A stretch of DNA of 64,000 nucleotides from Heyndrickxia sp050281185 (GCF_050281185.1 NZ_JBNNWS010000020.1:1-64000); one strand, 5' to 3'. Counted from the first letter of the stretch, positions 52,539-61,782 are shown. Made by a program: numbers and translations. Notes: a model not told the origin generated them from the sequence alone.

Positions 52539-53777
52539 TTATGCTACTTTATTGATATCTATTTTTTTCCCTTCTTTACGACGCTTCCTAAATTCAGCTG
52601 CAGCTGTAAAAAGTACGTCTGTGGAAGAGTTGAGTGCAGTTTCGCAAGAATCTTGTAAAACACCTACGATAAAGCCTACTCCAACTACGGTCATCGCAAC
52701 ATCATTCGAAATTCCAAATAAGCTACATGCTAATGGTATCAGCAACAAGGAACCGCCAGCAACACCTGAAGCTCCACAAGCACATACAGCTGCAAGGACG
52801 CTGAGAATAATAGCCGTAGGAATGTCCACATGAATACCAAGTGTATGAACAGCTGCAAGTGTCAAAACAGAAATTGTAACAGCTGCACCAGCCATATTGA
52901 TCGTTGCACCTAATGGAATGGATACAGAATAAGTATCTTTATCTAAACCTAATTTCTCGCATAATCTCATATTTACAGGAATGTTTGCAGCAGAGCTTCG
53001 TGTAAAGAATGCTGTAATAGCACTTTCATTTAAGCACTTAAACACTAACGGATACGGATTTTGACGGATACATACATACACAATGATAGGATTGACAACA
53101 AGTGCTACAAAAATCATACATCCAATCAAAACAGCAAGTAATTTTCCATAACTCAATAATGAATCAAGACCATTTGTCGTAATAGACTCAATAACTAGAC
53201 CCATAATTCCAAATGGGGCAAATTTTATTACCCATGTAACGATTTTGGATACTGCATCTGAAACATTCGAAATCATTGTTTTTGTTGTATCTGGGGCGTT
53301 TTTTAAAGCTAAACCAAGAAGGATTGCCCAAGATAAGATCCCGATATAGTTCGCATTGTAAATGGCTTTGATTGGGTTATCTACAACGTTCATCAGCAAT
53401 TTTCTAAGAACTTCGACAACACCGCCAGGAGCTGTCAATTCATTATTACCCGTTGCCAGCTTTAAACTGACCGGAAACATATAGCTTGCAATAACCGCTA
53501 CTACCCCAGCTAAAAAGGTTCCTAAAAGATAGAGGACGATAATAGATTTCATATTCGTTTTCTGCCCACTCTTGTGCTGAGCAATGGCCGACATTACTAA
53601 GAACAATACCAATACAGGTGCAATTGCCTTCAATGCACCTACAAATAAAGAGCCTAATATGACGAATGGCTTGGCTACCGTCGGAATGGCGACTGCCAAA
53701 ATAATTCCGATTATTAAACCTATACATATTTGTTTTACTAGACTTAAATGATTCCACTTTTTCACAACACTAATCAC
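52539..53777 (-). CDS. sstT: serine/threonine:Na+ symporter SstT
   Basis: A 412-residue DAACS-family transporter. The N-terminal WNHLSLVKQICIGLIIGIIL, ITAFFTRSSAANIPVNMRLC (serine-rich hairpin), ATINMAGAAVTISVLTLAAV (NMxG motif) and VGVGFIVGVLQDSCETALNS match SstT of E. coli and Bacillus. It imports serine and threonine with Na+. It lies in a Na+-transport-rich neighbourhood beside DUF1646. The TTG/ATG start region has AGGGGGG upstream of ATG 53777. Confidence 0.9.
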   Translation of the reverse strand: MISVVKKWNHLSLVKQICIGLIIGIILAVAIPTVAKPFVILGSLFVGALKAIAPVLVLFLVMSAIAQHKSGQKTNMKSIIVLYLLGTFLAGVVAVIASYMFPVSLKLATGNNELTAPGGVVEVLRKLLMNVVDNPIKAIYNANYIGILSWAILLGLALKNAPDTTKTMISNVSDAVSKIVTWVIKFAPFGIMGLVIESITTNGLDSLLSYGKLLAVLIGCMIFVALVVNPIIVYVCIRQNPYPLVFKCLNESAITAFFTRSSAANIPVNMRLCEKLGLDKDTYSVSIPLGATINMAGAAVTISVLTLAAVHTLGIHVDIPTAIILSVLAAVCACGASGVAGGSLLLIPLACSLFGISNDVAMTVVGVGFIVGVLQDSCETALNSSTDVLFTAAAEFRKRRKEGKKIDINKVA

Positions 53778-53956
53778 AATTGTTCCCCCCTGCTGTTAAA
53801 ATGCTAACTTTGCAATATACTATATTCCATTTTTTATTCATAACTATTATATCAATTAAAAATATTATAATAAATACGACAATATTCTACAATATCTTTA
53901 TTTTTGGAATTTGCAGAAATATATCTTGACTTCAGGGGGATTTAACAAAAAACTAA

Positions 53957-54003
53957 GGTCAGTCACCCGGAAAATAAATATTTTCCTTCACTGGGGACTG
54001 ACC
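53957..54003 (-). terminator. intrinsic terminator of the TRAP-type operon
   Basis: GGTCAGTC with GACTGACC, an inner GAAAATA/TATTTTC helix, then TTAGTTTTTT on the minus strand. Confidence 0.75.
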
Positions 54004-54076
54004 CTACTTTTATTGTCCATCACAAGCTTAAAACATTTAAAATATGACTAGAATCATTTGAATTATAGGTAATTCA

Positions 54077-54373
54077 CTAAATCGAGCTGCTTATTCCATC
54101 TTTACTATCCCTCTGAATATTTTTTAATTCTTTTTTATCTGCCTGAATTGTAAGTGAATGTTCCTTCGAAATATAAATATTTATTATTCCGAAAAGTACT
54201 GCTATTGCCGCTAACTTGATCCCCCAGAACATTACCTTTCCCGAAAAAATAGCAATCATTTCCCCACCTGAACCACCAATAATAACAGCTATTAAATACA
54301 TTAAACCTACAATAAAACCTAAAAGAATAGTTAAAATAGAGACATAAGAATAAACCTTTTGAAGAATATTCAA
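54077..54373 (-). CDS. small membrane protein downstream of the TRAP-type permease
   Basis: About 98 residues with two or three hydrophobic segments (VSILTILLGFIVGLMYLIAV and MFWGIKLAAIAVLFGIINIY) and a hydrophilic Lys/Asp-rich tail. I chose TTG at 54373 because AGGAGG lies nine bases upstream. It follows the DctM-like gene by about 95 bases on the same strand. TRAP systems need a small DctQ membrane subunit, and this could play that part, although DctQ is usually ~150-170 residues with four helices. Confidence 0.55.
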   Translation of the reverse strand: MNILQKVYSYVSILTILLGFIVGLMYLIAVIIGGSGGEMIAIFSGKVMFWGIKLAAIAVLFGIINIYISKEHSLTIQADKKELKNIQRDSKDGISSSI

Positions 54374-54468
54374 GTTTTTTACCTCCTCATGTATTAAGTC
54401 TTTATACAAAACTCAAATTCTCTCTTTTCCTGAAAAATAAAATAGGATTTATTTCAAATAACAAAAAA

Positions 54469-55839
54469 CTATAATCCAAGAATAGGCAGTATTCCCGTTA
54501 ATAGTAGAATACTTAAAATGAGATGGAGAATGATCCAAATGATTGCCAATTTTGTTGTTTTATAAAAATCCGAATCAGCTATACCCATTGCTACAAATAA
54601 ACCAAGAGCAAGTGGTGGTGTCATTCCTTCCATCGCACCAGTCATAGCTGGAAGTAAGGCAGCAAACAAAACAGGGTTTCCTCCGAGTGCACTAAAAGAA
54701 GCAATCATAGCTCCACCTAAAATAGCAACCTGGGCAGTACCAGGTAGAACCATTCCCAATAACGCAAAGAAAATCGGGAGGATAATAACAAAAGCAGTGA
54801 CATTAAGACCTAATGACATGAACCATTGCTTGATTTGCTCCTCTGCACCAATGCCCACAAAAGCTTGTGAAGTCGCGTAAGCAAAATATATAGTAACGGC
54901 AATAGGCACTACCTTAGTTAAAGAACTTTTAACTATTTCTACCAATGCCCCAAATTTCACTTTCCTATCTGATAAAGATTTTCTTCCAGTCCAAATAGCA
55001 TAGGCACCAGCAATTCCGGGAGTGAACATTAATACTGAACTAGAAAAGGATGCGCTTCCATTTTCGCCAATTCTAGCAATCAACCAATCTTTTGCTTGTG
55101 CATCGATAAATAGTGGGATGAAAATTAAAGCTGGAATAACAAGTGCTGACCAACCAAGTTTAAATGATTCCGACAATGAAGGGATTTCATTTGATGGTAT
55201 TGGTCGTACCTTATATACCCTACAAAGTACAAAAAGCGTTAACCATCTTTGTAAGAAGAACCAGGCACCTATCGAATATGCAGCTAGCATCCATCCGCTT
55301 AACGATATGCTCCCTGGTACAGTATTTTCAAGAATTCCATAGCTCAAAAAGATAATTCCTGCGGGAGGAATAATATTACCTAACATACTAGATGACATTT
55401 CTGTAGTTGCTGCTAAATGTGCAGGAAATCCAGATCTTTTCATCATTGGAATTGTAAATACCCCTGTAGCTGCTACATTTCCTGGACCTGATCCTGAAAG
55501 TGCGGCCATAAAAGTACTTGCTAGTAAAGCAACATAACCTGCTCCCCCACGAACCCTTCCTACTATTGCCAGCATGATCTGGACAATTTTATTAACTACT
55601 TTTGTTGCATCGAATAAAACAGCAATAATCATAAAAGCGAAAATTGTGTAAAAAAGACTGCTTGTCGATGGATATAAAAGAAACTCTAAAAATTTATTCC
55701 ACTGTCCTGAAAGAGTGATCATCAATAGAAACGATAAAGCCATAATTTCATACATCGGTCTCTTAAAATAGAGAAATAATACAGCTACAAAAACAATTAA
55801 CAACAACAAAAAAATTATGGGCATAGGTATTCCAAGCAT
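54469..55839 (-). CDS. TRAP-type large permease (DctM-like)
   Basis: A 456-residue protein with ~12 hydrophobic segments. SGSGPGNVAATGVFTIPMM and TTEMSSSMLGNIIPPAGIIF are the DctM-type loop-helix motifs, and a second repeat has LGMVLPGTAQVAILGG and MEGMTPPLALGLFVAMG. I chose the ATG at 55839 because AAGGAGGAAAA precedes it. No periplasmic DctP-like binding protein is encoded nearby. It is divergent from the GntR regulator, with an operator-like motif between them, so it probably imports the substrate degraded by the AtuA-like/DUF4387 proteins. Confidence 0.75.
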   Translation of the reverse strand: MLGIPMPIIFLLLLIVFVAVLFLYFKRPMYEIMALSFLLMITLSGQWNKFLEFLLYPSTSSLFYTIFAFMIIAVLFDATKVVNKIVQIMLAIVGRVRGGAGYVALLASTFMAALSGSGPGNVAATGVFTIPMMKRSGFPAHLAATTEMSSSMLGNIIPPAGIIFLSYGILENTVPGSISLSGWMLAAYSIGAWFFLQRWLTLFVLCRVYKVRPIPSNEIPSLSESFKLGWSALVIPALIFIPLFIDAQAKDWLIARIGENGSASFSSSVLMFTPGIAGAYAIWTGRKSLSDRKVKFGALVEIVKSSLTKVVPIAVTIYFAYATSQAFVGIGAEEQIKQWFMSLGLNVTAFVIILPIFFALLGMVLPGTAQVAILGGAMIASFSALGGNPVLFAALLPAMTGAMEGMTPPLALGLFVAMGIADSDFYKTTKLAIIWIILHLILSILLLTGILPILGL

Positions 55840-55875
55840 AATTTTCCTCCTTTTTCCGATTTGCACTTCTTTTCA

Positions 55876-55899
55876 TAACCAGTTATACCAGTGGTTATA
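55876..55899. promoter_or_regulatory. GntR-type operator candidate between permease and regulator
   Basis: ATAACCA and TGGTTAT flank ten bases. The core CAGTGGTTATA recurs in the promoter of the AtuA-like gene (57049-57059). Confidence 0.55.
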
Positions 55900-56034
55900 T
55901 GAAATTCAATTTATTATATCAGACTTTTTTAAATTATGAAATAATTTTTCAGATAAATTTAATTTTTATATTTTTCGGCTTTTTTTAATAATAGATGTTA
56001 TAATCTCTCATAAAATGGTACAGGATGTGAAAAT

Positions 56035-56790
56035 ATGTTAAAACGTAATAGTTCGGTGCCTCTCTATGAACAATTGGGGATTCTATTTAAAGAAAAGATA
56101 TTATCTGGTGAATGGGCGAATGGAAAACAACTCCCTCCTGAAAGAGAGTTATGCGACTTATATGAAGTAAGCAGAATAACTGTAAGACAGGCTATTGATA
56201 TGATCGAGAATGAAGGATTACTCCAACGAAAACACGGCATCGGAACCTTCGTTTCAATGGAAAATAAACTCGAACAACAACTAAATGAGATAAAAAGCTT
56301 CCAGAAAACACTTATACAAAAAGGAGTTATCGCTTCTACAAGAATTGTTACTTGTGGACATATGCTGTGCAGTGTGCAACTTGCCAAGGTATTGAATGTT
56401 GATTTAACAGATCAGATAACAAATATTAAACTGCTTGGTTATGGAGACAGTTATCCTATTGTTTTTTACGATAGTTTTTTCCCTATCCATATTGGTAAAG
56501 AGATGGAACGCGAAGCGAGTGAAGCTGAAAAGACTGGTCTTGCCTTCTCAACACTTGACTTGTATCGTAGTAAACTTCTCATAAAGCCTACTCATGTAGA
56601 ACAGACATTTGAATCGATAACTTCCAACGTTCAACTTTCTGAATTGTTGAAAGTGCAAGAAGGCTGGCCTATCTTTAAAGTTACGTCCATTATGTATAAC
56701 GAAAATACTCCCCTTGAATATCGTGAGGCATTTTACAGAGGAGATAAATATCGCTTCTTTATCAAAAGAAATTTCCCTGAATTATTATGA
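56035..56790 (+). CDS. GntR/HutC-family transcriptional regulator
   Basis: 251 residues: an N-terminal GntR winged helix (VPLYEQLGILFKEKILSGEW, LPPERELCDLYEVSRITVRQ, LLQRKHGIGTFV) and a C-terminal UTRA ligand-binding domain (~residues 85-245, with EVPLRYREAFYRGD-like PLEYREAFYRGDKYRFF). HutC-type regulators sense a substrate or pathway intermediate. It lies divergent to the TRAP-type permease and upstream of the AtuA-like operon, so it probably controls both. The ATG at 56035 follows AGGATGTG. Confidence 0.85.
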   Translation: MLKRNSSVPLYEQLGILFKEKILSGEWANGKQLPPERELCDLYEVSRITVRQAIDMIENEGLLQRKHGIGTFVSMENKLEQQLNEIKSFQKTLIQKGVIASTRIVTCGHMLCSVQLAKVLNVDLTDQITNIKLLGYGDSYPIVFYDSFFPIHIGKEMEREASEAEKTGLAFSTLDLYRSKLLIKPTHVEQTFESITSNVQLSELLKVQEGWPIFKVTSIMYNENTPLEYREAFYRGDKYRFFIKRNFPELL

Positions 56791-56971
56791 ACAATTACAC
56801 AAGCACCTTGTTTAGTCTCGAAACAAATTAGCTTTCAACTTGGAATTCAGAAGTTGACTTCCTTGATAAAAGCTTGACCTTAAGGGCTAAACCATGAAGC
56901 TAGAGTTAGAGAACTTTCTTAGTTAAGTTATAAAAAGAAAATAGTTTTACATTGCCCTTACCAAAAAATCA

Positions 56972-57005
56972 GTCCCGAAATAAATAAATTTCGTGACTTT
57001 TTTAA
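56972..57005 (+). terminator. intrinsic terminator after the GntR gene
   Basis: GTCCCGAAAT/ATTTCGTGAC (one mismatch), then a T-run. Confidence 0.6.
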
Positions 57006-57014
57006 TTTTCAGAA

Positions 57015-57063
57015 TTGACATAACATAAAATTGGTAATATATTGTTATCAGTGGTTATAACAA
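57015..57063 (+). promoter_or_regulatory. promoter with overlapping operator for the AtuA-like operon
   Basis: TTGACA, 17 bases, TATATT (57038-57043). A palindrome TTGTTAT..ATAACAA (57042-57063) overlaps the -10 and start, the geometry of repression. It shares the core CAGTGGTTATA with the site at 55876-55899. Confidence 0.7.
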
Positions 57064-57085
57064 GTGATGATTTGGAGGCGTTATT

Positions 57086-58477
57086 ATGAAAAAAGAGCTT
57101 AGGATTGTAAGTCCAAACGGTCATCTTGGATTCGCACCGACAAAAGAAGAAAGTTTTTATCTTGCTGCTGCCACAAAGCCTGATTATTATTGTTGCGACT
57201 CTGGAAGTGATGATATTGGTGCTGCTGCACTTGGAGCCGATCGTTCAGTAAGTATGTATAAATGGCAGAAGCATGATCTTGAATTAATGCTCCTCGCTTC
57301 TCGAGAGCAAAATGTTCCAATGCTTGTTGGTTCAGCTGGCGATTGTGGTACAAACAGTCGTGTAGATTTATATGTCCAAATCATCAAAGACCTTGCTAGG
57401 GAGCATAATCTTCCTCCTTTCAAAATCGCTTACTTTTATTCAGAAGTGGATACTTCATATTTAAGCGACAAAGTGAATCATAACATTATACTTGAAGGCC
57501 TTGATGGTAGAGAGAATTTAACTAAAGAAGAGATTCAAAAAACTACTCGAGTTGTCGCAGTTGCTGGTATCCACCCTTTTATAAAAGCTTTGGAAATGGG
57601 AGCAGATGTCATTATTGGAGGACGATCAAGTGACTGTGCAATTTTTGCTGCACCTGCCATTTTTGAAGGTTTCCCTAAAGAACACGCATATTATCTTGGA
57701 AAAGTGCTAGAGTGTGCATCCTTCTGTGCAGAACCATACGGAGCAAAAGAAAGCGTCATCGGAATAATCACTCATCAAGATGTAAAAGTAACCGCTATGG
57801 CACCTCACCAACGTTGTACAATTGCAAGTGTTGCAGGACATGCAATGTATGAAAGAGCCAATCCCTATTTTGAATATTTTGCAGGTGGATTACTTGATAT
57901 GACAAATTGTAAATACGAACAATTTGACGAAAGAACAACTAGGATAACCGGACAAAAATATGTCCCTATTGAAGGTGACATTAAAGTAAAACTTGAAGGT
58001 GCTGGGAAGGTTGGCGAAAAATATATCGGAATTGCGGGCGTTCGTGATCCTTATACCATCAAAAATATTGATAAAGTTATTCAGCTTTGCCAGGAACAAG
58101 TAGCAGAAGAGTTTCCTGACATTGAATACTATCTCAATTTCCGTATTTTTGGAAAAAATGGAGTAATGGGTGATATGGAGCCTGTAAAAGAAATAAAATC
58201 CCACGAACTAGGCATCGTAATTGAAGGTATTGCTGAAACAAAGGAACTGGCCGAAGCGATAACATTAATGGGAACTAGACAAATCTTTTATGCACGTCTA
58301 CCAGAGGTTAAAGGTACAGCTGGAACTGCAGCCTTCATTGTAGATGAAGTGCTTCCATCAACCGCTTCATATTCATGGACGATAAACCACACTGTTCCAG
58401 TAAAAGATCCTATGGAATTATTTGAACTTCATATAGAAACAGTGAACGAAACAGTAAAATCATATGGAGGATTGTAA
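57086..58477 (+). CDS. AtuA-like (DUF1446) acyclic-terpene-utilisation-family protein
   Basis: A 463-residue protein. LRIVSPNGHLGFA, YYCCDSGSDDIGAAALGADR, MLVGSAGDCGTNSRVDLYVQ, ADVIIGGRSSDCAIFAAPAI and the C-terminal KGTAGTAAFIVDEVLPSTAS match DUF1446/AtuA-type proteins. These are found in terpene or other carboxylate degradation gene clusters; the reaction is not proven. The ATG at 57086 follows GGAGGCG. It overlaps the next gene by one base (TAATG), so the two are co-translated. Confidence 0.8.
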   Translation: MKKELRIVSPNGHLGFAPTKEESFYLAAATKPDYYCCDSGSDDIGAAALGADRSVSMYKWQKHDLELMLLASREQNVPMLVGSAGDCGTNSRVDLYVQIIKDLAREHNLPPFKIAYFYSEVDTSYLSDKVNHNIILEGLDGRENLTKEEIQKTTRVVAVAGIHPFIKALEMGADVIIGGRSSDCAIFAAPAIFEGFPKEHAYYLGKVLECASFCAEPYGAKESVIGIITHQDVKVTAMAPHQRCTIASVAGHAMYERANPYFEYFAGGLLDMTNCKYEQFDERTTRITGQKYVPIEGDIKVKLEGAGKVGEKYIGIAGVRDPYTIKNIDKVIQLCQEQVAEEFPDIEYYLNFRIFGKNGVMGDMEPVKEIKSHELGIVIEGIAETKELAEAITLMGTRQIFYARLPEVKGTAGTAAFIVDEVLPSTASYSWTINHTVPVKDPMELFELHIETVNETVKSYGGL

Positions 58478-58800
58478 TGGATACAAAAACATTAGCTGAA
58501 CTCGCAAACACTATTCGAAGTAAAAATGCAGGTACAGATAAAATCACATTTGATATTATTTTTCGAGAAAAAAGTAACTATGAACTCGTCCGAAATAGCG
58601 GTGTCCTAACTAGAAAAAAAGTAGCTGAACTATTCATGATATCAGAGGATCGAATCAGTGACTTTGTTGAATTTGATCCTGCATACGCTATTAAATTTAC
58701 AATGATCAGAAATGCACCTAGTGGGAGTCCAGGAGAAAGTGATATTTTTGGATGCCAGCAGTATCCACCATTACTAGATATCTTGGTACCTATACAATAA
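58477..58800 (+). CDS. DUF4387 protein, AtuA-associated
   Basis: A 107-residue protein: LAELANTIRSKNAGTDKITF, FDIIFREKSNYELVRNSG, FDPAYAIKFTMIRNAPSGSP and GCQQYPPLLDI. DUF4387 is regularly encoded or fused next to AtuA-like proteins and probably forms a complex with them. The start overlaps the stop of the upstream gene (TAATG). It is the last gene of the operon; a hairpin follows at 58838. Confidence 0.8.
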   Translation: MDTKTLAELANTIRSKNAGTDKITFDIIFREKSNYELVRNSGVLTRKKVAELFMISEDRISDFVEFDPAYAIKFTMIRNAPSGSPGESDIFGCQQYPPLLDILVPIQ

Positions 58801-58837
58801 ATAAGTATTAATGATCAAAAAACTTTCCATTTTATAC

Positions 58838-58880
58838 AGCTAACATATATCTTGGATATTTCCCTGGTTTATGTTAGCTA
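58838..58880 (+). terminator. hairpin after the DUF4387 gene
   Basis: AGCTAACATA and TATGTTAGCT flank a ~22-base loop. The T-run is weak, so it may be a terminator or processing stem. Confidence 0.45.
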
Positions 58881-59165
58881 ATCTCAATTACAAACAGACC
58901 TCCCTATCATTTAGTATCTAATGAAATATTGTCTCTTTTATAACTTAAACACATGTGCAGGCTGCTTATACAGTGTCTCTAAAGAGAAATATTGAAGCAA
59001 TTCTTTATGATGTAAAAATTGTATGACACTTCATTCTATATCAAGATTCATATAATAAAAAACAAATTTATAGGTTTGTATTATTACTGCTTGATCAATA
59101 AGTTTTTGATCTAGTTCAGTTTTCACATTTGAGGTCAGTCCCTTCAGTATTAAAAAGACTCTCAT
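58881..59165. other. A+T-rich gap, no gene seen
   Basis: I see no coding frame or clear structure here. A short GAGGTCAGTCCC match to the terminator arm at 53957 occurs near 59131. Confidence 0.35.
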
Positions 59166-59290
59166 TTATATTACATATCTTATAAGAAAAAAACTGATTA
59201 ACCATAGAAAAATAGCAGTTCGAGTTATTATATACATTACAAATTCAAAGGAAGTAAGTTTTCTTTCACGCTTCGTTTTTTTTAGCTGTC
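59166..59290 (-). pseudogene. small membrane-protein fragment
   Basis: Reads KKTKRERKLTSFEFVMYIIT, then a hydrophobic helix (TAIFLWLISFFLIRYVI) and a stop at 59166. No ATG/GTG/TTG start exists before an upstream stop. Probably a relic. Confidence 0.3.
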
Positions 59291-59382
59291 TACCTAACCT
59301 GATCTATATTTTTAAAACTAGATGCAATGTAAAATCTCATTCTATTTTTCTTGGAAATCTAACTTTCTTTGTTTTTTGAAAA

Positions 59383-59576
59383 AAAAAAGAATTTATCACA
59401 TCCAACACGTTAATAATTTTCACAATCAACTAAAAGATTGGATGGAGCATTTTCAAGGTGTAGGAACTTATTATTTGGATAACTATCTCTATTGGTTTCG
59501 TGGCTTGAATTAGGGAAGGATTTAGCATTTGATAAACGAGTAGAGCAAATGCTTATTTCAGCGTAATTATATAACC
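59383..59576 (+). pseudogene. IS1595-family transposase, C-terminal fragment
   Basis: The frame reads RIYHIQHVNNFHNQLKDWME, then HFQGVGTYYLDNYLYWFRGL, the end of an ISXO2-like DDE domain. After a one-base shift it continues ELGKDLAFDKRVEQMLISA-stop. It overlaps in homology with the fragment at 21300, so the two are independent copies. Confidence 0.7.
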
Positions 59577-59632
59577 GTTGAACTGTTTAGAAGAGCTTAA
59601 AATAAGAGAACAACTTTTAAAATGTATTTAAT

Positions 59633-60067
59633 TTAACTCTTTAATGCAGAACTTAATTTGGTATTTATCGCTTCTTTACCATCAACATAAAAGACTAACA
59701 CGTTTTTAATAGTAAAGGTTTTATAAGGCACTAATTTAGCATTTGCATTAGCTTTTTCAAATGCTTCCATTCCAGCTTTTCGGTCATCTACTGATTGAAA
59801 TATATAAATAGATAATGTCGTGCCTTCTAAAGAATATGCTTTAGGTGAAACGCCATTTAACTCTTTAATAAAAACGTTATTCTCTGGTAAATCTACATCC
59901 TTTAACTCCAAGCCCTGTTCTTTTATGTAAGTTTCTATTTCTTCTAAAGTAATTGCAGGATTTAAATTGTTGCTTGTTTGTTGTCTTGTGTCTTGTTCTG
60001 CTTTTGGCTGAACGCAAGCACCAAGAACAGAAATAAGTAGTATAAAAAACATTAATTTTTTTAACAA
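59633..60067 (-). CDS. lipoprotein of unknown function
   Basis: 144 residues with a lipoprotein signal peptide (MLKKLMFFILLISVLGAC; Cys18). The mature part begins with a Gln/Asn-rich linker, then a compact alpha/beta domain: ITLEEIETYIKEQGLELKDV, TTLSIYIFQSVDDRKAGMEA and FTIKNVLVFYVDGKEAI. It is membrane-anchored and extracytoplasmic. The family is not recognised. Confidence 0.7.
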   Translation of the reverse strand: MLKKLMFFILLISVLGACVQPKAEQDTRQQTSNNLNPAITLEEIETYIKEQGLELKDVDLPENNVFIKELNGVSPKAYSLEGTTLSIYIFQSVDDRKAGMEAFEKANANAKLVPYKTFTIKNVLVFYVDGKEAINTKLSSALKS

Positions 60068-60169
60068 AAAATCACATCCTTCTTTATTATTAGACGCATA
60101 AAATATTTTTAAGTTTCAATATTGCATCACATCAAAAAACAACAATCTTTTAGAAAACAGCCTTTATTT

Positions 60170-60421
60170 TTAATTAATGCCTTGAATAGCAAAGAAAAAA
60201 GTGAACAACGAAATGCACAAATAGAAGATACTCCACAATAAACTCTGAGTTCTTTTATATTCTCGTAATCCTATTGCAAGGAACATTGCACTCATGAGTA
60301 TGAAACTCACTGATTGTAAGTTGAAGTTTTCCGTAACCAAACTGTAAATATTAATTAACAATACAGGGATTGCAAAAATTATTTGAAACAACATTAAAAT
60401 ATCAAACTTTTTTTCTTCCAT
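60170..60421 (-). CDS. DUF3953-like small membrane protein
   Basis: 83 residues with three hydrophobic segments (ILMLFQIIFAIPVLLINIYS, SVSFILMSAMFLAIGLREYK, WSIFYLCISLFTFFFAI). The FILMSAMFLAIGLREYKRTQ segment matches DUF3953. I chose the ATG at 60421, with GAGAGG 13 bases upstream. The function is unknown. Confidence 0.6.
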   Translation of the reverse strand: MEEKKFDILMLFQIIFAIPVLLINIYSLVTENFNLQSVSFILMSAMFLAIGLREYKRTQSLLWSIFYLCISLFTFFFAIQGIN

Positions 60422-60526
60422 TTTTATTTTTATACCTCTCACTAAAAATCTGTCACCTTCAAAAGGTACCCTATTTAAACATACCTAAGATTTTTTGTAT
60501 CAATACATTTCTGGAGCATATCATTT

Positions 60527-60919
60527 TCACATTTCCATCTGTAAGTTTTGCCATTCTATTAGATTAATGGCGTTTCCATCAGAATCATAAATATCAAAAT
60601 CTACATGTATATTCATGTTAGATGACCAATTATTTAATTCACCTACTTTAACCCCTCGTTTCTTCAAATTCTCATACAGCTCTAAGATATTTCTACAATT
60701 CAAATTGAATGTTGGATATTGTTGAATCTGAAAATTCTCTTTTGATTCTATTAATGTAAGTATTGGCGAATTTTCGCTTATTATATAATTAGCACCTCTG
60801 GCATGATCCCATTGTTCAACATCACGTAGCTTTAGGCCAAGTACATTAGAATAGAACGACATAGAAATTTCCAAGTCTGTTACCCTCAAAAACACTGCTC
60901 CTAGAAAGTTAATAATCAT
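60527..60919 (-). CDS. VOC-family protein
   Basis: A 130-residue VOC protein. LGAVFLRVTDLEISMSFYSN begins the first unit; FDIYDSDGNAINLIEWQ is the metal-type end of the second. The central segment THPTFNLN-like YPTFNLNCRNILELYENLKK is usual for Bacillus small VOC proteins. The ATG at 60919 has GGTGGTG upstream. The substrate is unknown. Confidence 0.8.
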   Translation of the reverse strand: MIINFLGAVFLRVTDLEISMSFYSNVLGLKLRDVEQWDHARGANYIISENSPILTLIESKENFQIQQYPTFNLNCRNILELYENLKKRGVKVGELNNWSSNMNIHVDFDIYDSDGNAINLIEWQNLQMEM

Positions 60920-61019
60920 GTCAACACCACCAAAAAGATTATTTTAATTTCCTTTGCAATAGACCATAACAAACTCCACAGGAATGGAATATAAAAGCCA
61001 TTAAGTACTCAGATATTCC

Positions 61020-61205
61020 AATATTTCAAAAATTGATTTTAATACGATGTTTTATCCATCAGGGTCTTGTATAAAAGTTTTTTAATTCCCATTTGCCTTG
61101 TTTACCCATAATTGGCTCCACTGAAATATTTCCACCAGTTCCCACTGACTTCTTCAATAAGAGAATCCAAATCATCCCAACTAACATAAATATTAGTTAA
61201 TCACT
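61020..61205 (-). pseudogene. VOC-family C-terminal remnant
   Basis: Reads NIYVSWDDLDSLIEEV, then after one shift TGGNISVEPIMGKQGKWELK and, after a second shift and a TAA for a Tyr codon, FIQDPDG-stop. It is close in sequence to the gene at 63433-63828 (HVSWDDLDTLVEEI), so a degraded paralogue. It overlaps the end of the next VOC gene by a few bases. Confidence 0.65.
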
Positions 61206-61613
61206 ACCAGCAAATACCGTTACATAACCATCTACATCTTTAACAGCGAATTCTTTCCATTGCTTATTTCCTATAGTCTCAATTATTGGTCCGTATGCAA
61301 AAATTGCACCTTTTGATTTATATTCCTCGTACAACTTCCCAACACCCTTAAAATTAGAATAGAAATATGAATCCCATCCAATATTTTTTCCATCCCGCTG
61401 GACATTGTCTGGTTTTGCGTTAGGTCTTACATCAACAGGATTCTTAGCTTGTTGAAGGATAAAGCTTAGGTTATTACCACGTTCTTCGTGTCCCCAATCA
61501 TCTACATTAAATCCAAGGGTATTTTGATAATACATTTTTGATTTATTAAAATCTGAAACAAGTCTTACTTGAAGAAAGTTCTTAATATAGATGTCTTGTT
61601 TTACTTTTTCCAT
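61197..61613 (-). CDS. VOC-family protein
   Basis: 138 residues: IKNFLQVRLVSDFNKSKMYY, FNVDDWGHEERGNNLSFILQ, NPVDVRPNAKPDN, and the closing EFAVKDVDGYVTVFAGSD. It has a VOC fold with the DDWGHxxRxN signature shared with the gene at 63433. The last Glu ligand seems replaced (TVFAG), so catalytic metal binding is doubtful; a binding or sequestration role is possible. The start is ATG at 61613 with AAGGGTA. Confidence 0.75.
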   Translation of the reverse strand: MEKVKQDIYIKNFLQVRLVSDFNKSKMYYQNTLGFNVDDWGHEERGNNLSFILQQAKNPVDVRPNAKPDNVQRDGKNIGWDSYFYSNFKGVGKLYEEYKSKGAIFAYGPIIETIGNKQWKEFAVKDVDGYVTVFAGSD

Positions 61614-61704
61614 ATATACCCTTCCATTTCGATATAAATTATTCTACAACTTTTCCATTTACCTTCTAAAAAAGTAGTACAGTATAAAAGATTGTTCGTA
61701 TGCT

Positions 61705-61770
61705 AAACTGCCCTTCAAAAAGAAAAAAAAGCATCCTTTGTTAAAGGAATGCCATTCGAATTAAGAGTAG
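61705..61770. repeat. dispersed hairpin repeat, copy H
   Basis: AACTGCCCTTCAAAAAG, A-run, GCATCCTTTG/TTAAAGGAATGC hairpin, then a TTCGAATTAAGAG end. Confidence 0.55.
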
Positions 61771-61782
61771 TAAACTGTTAAC

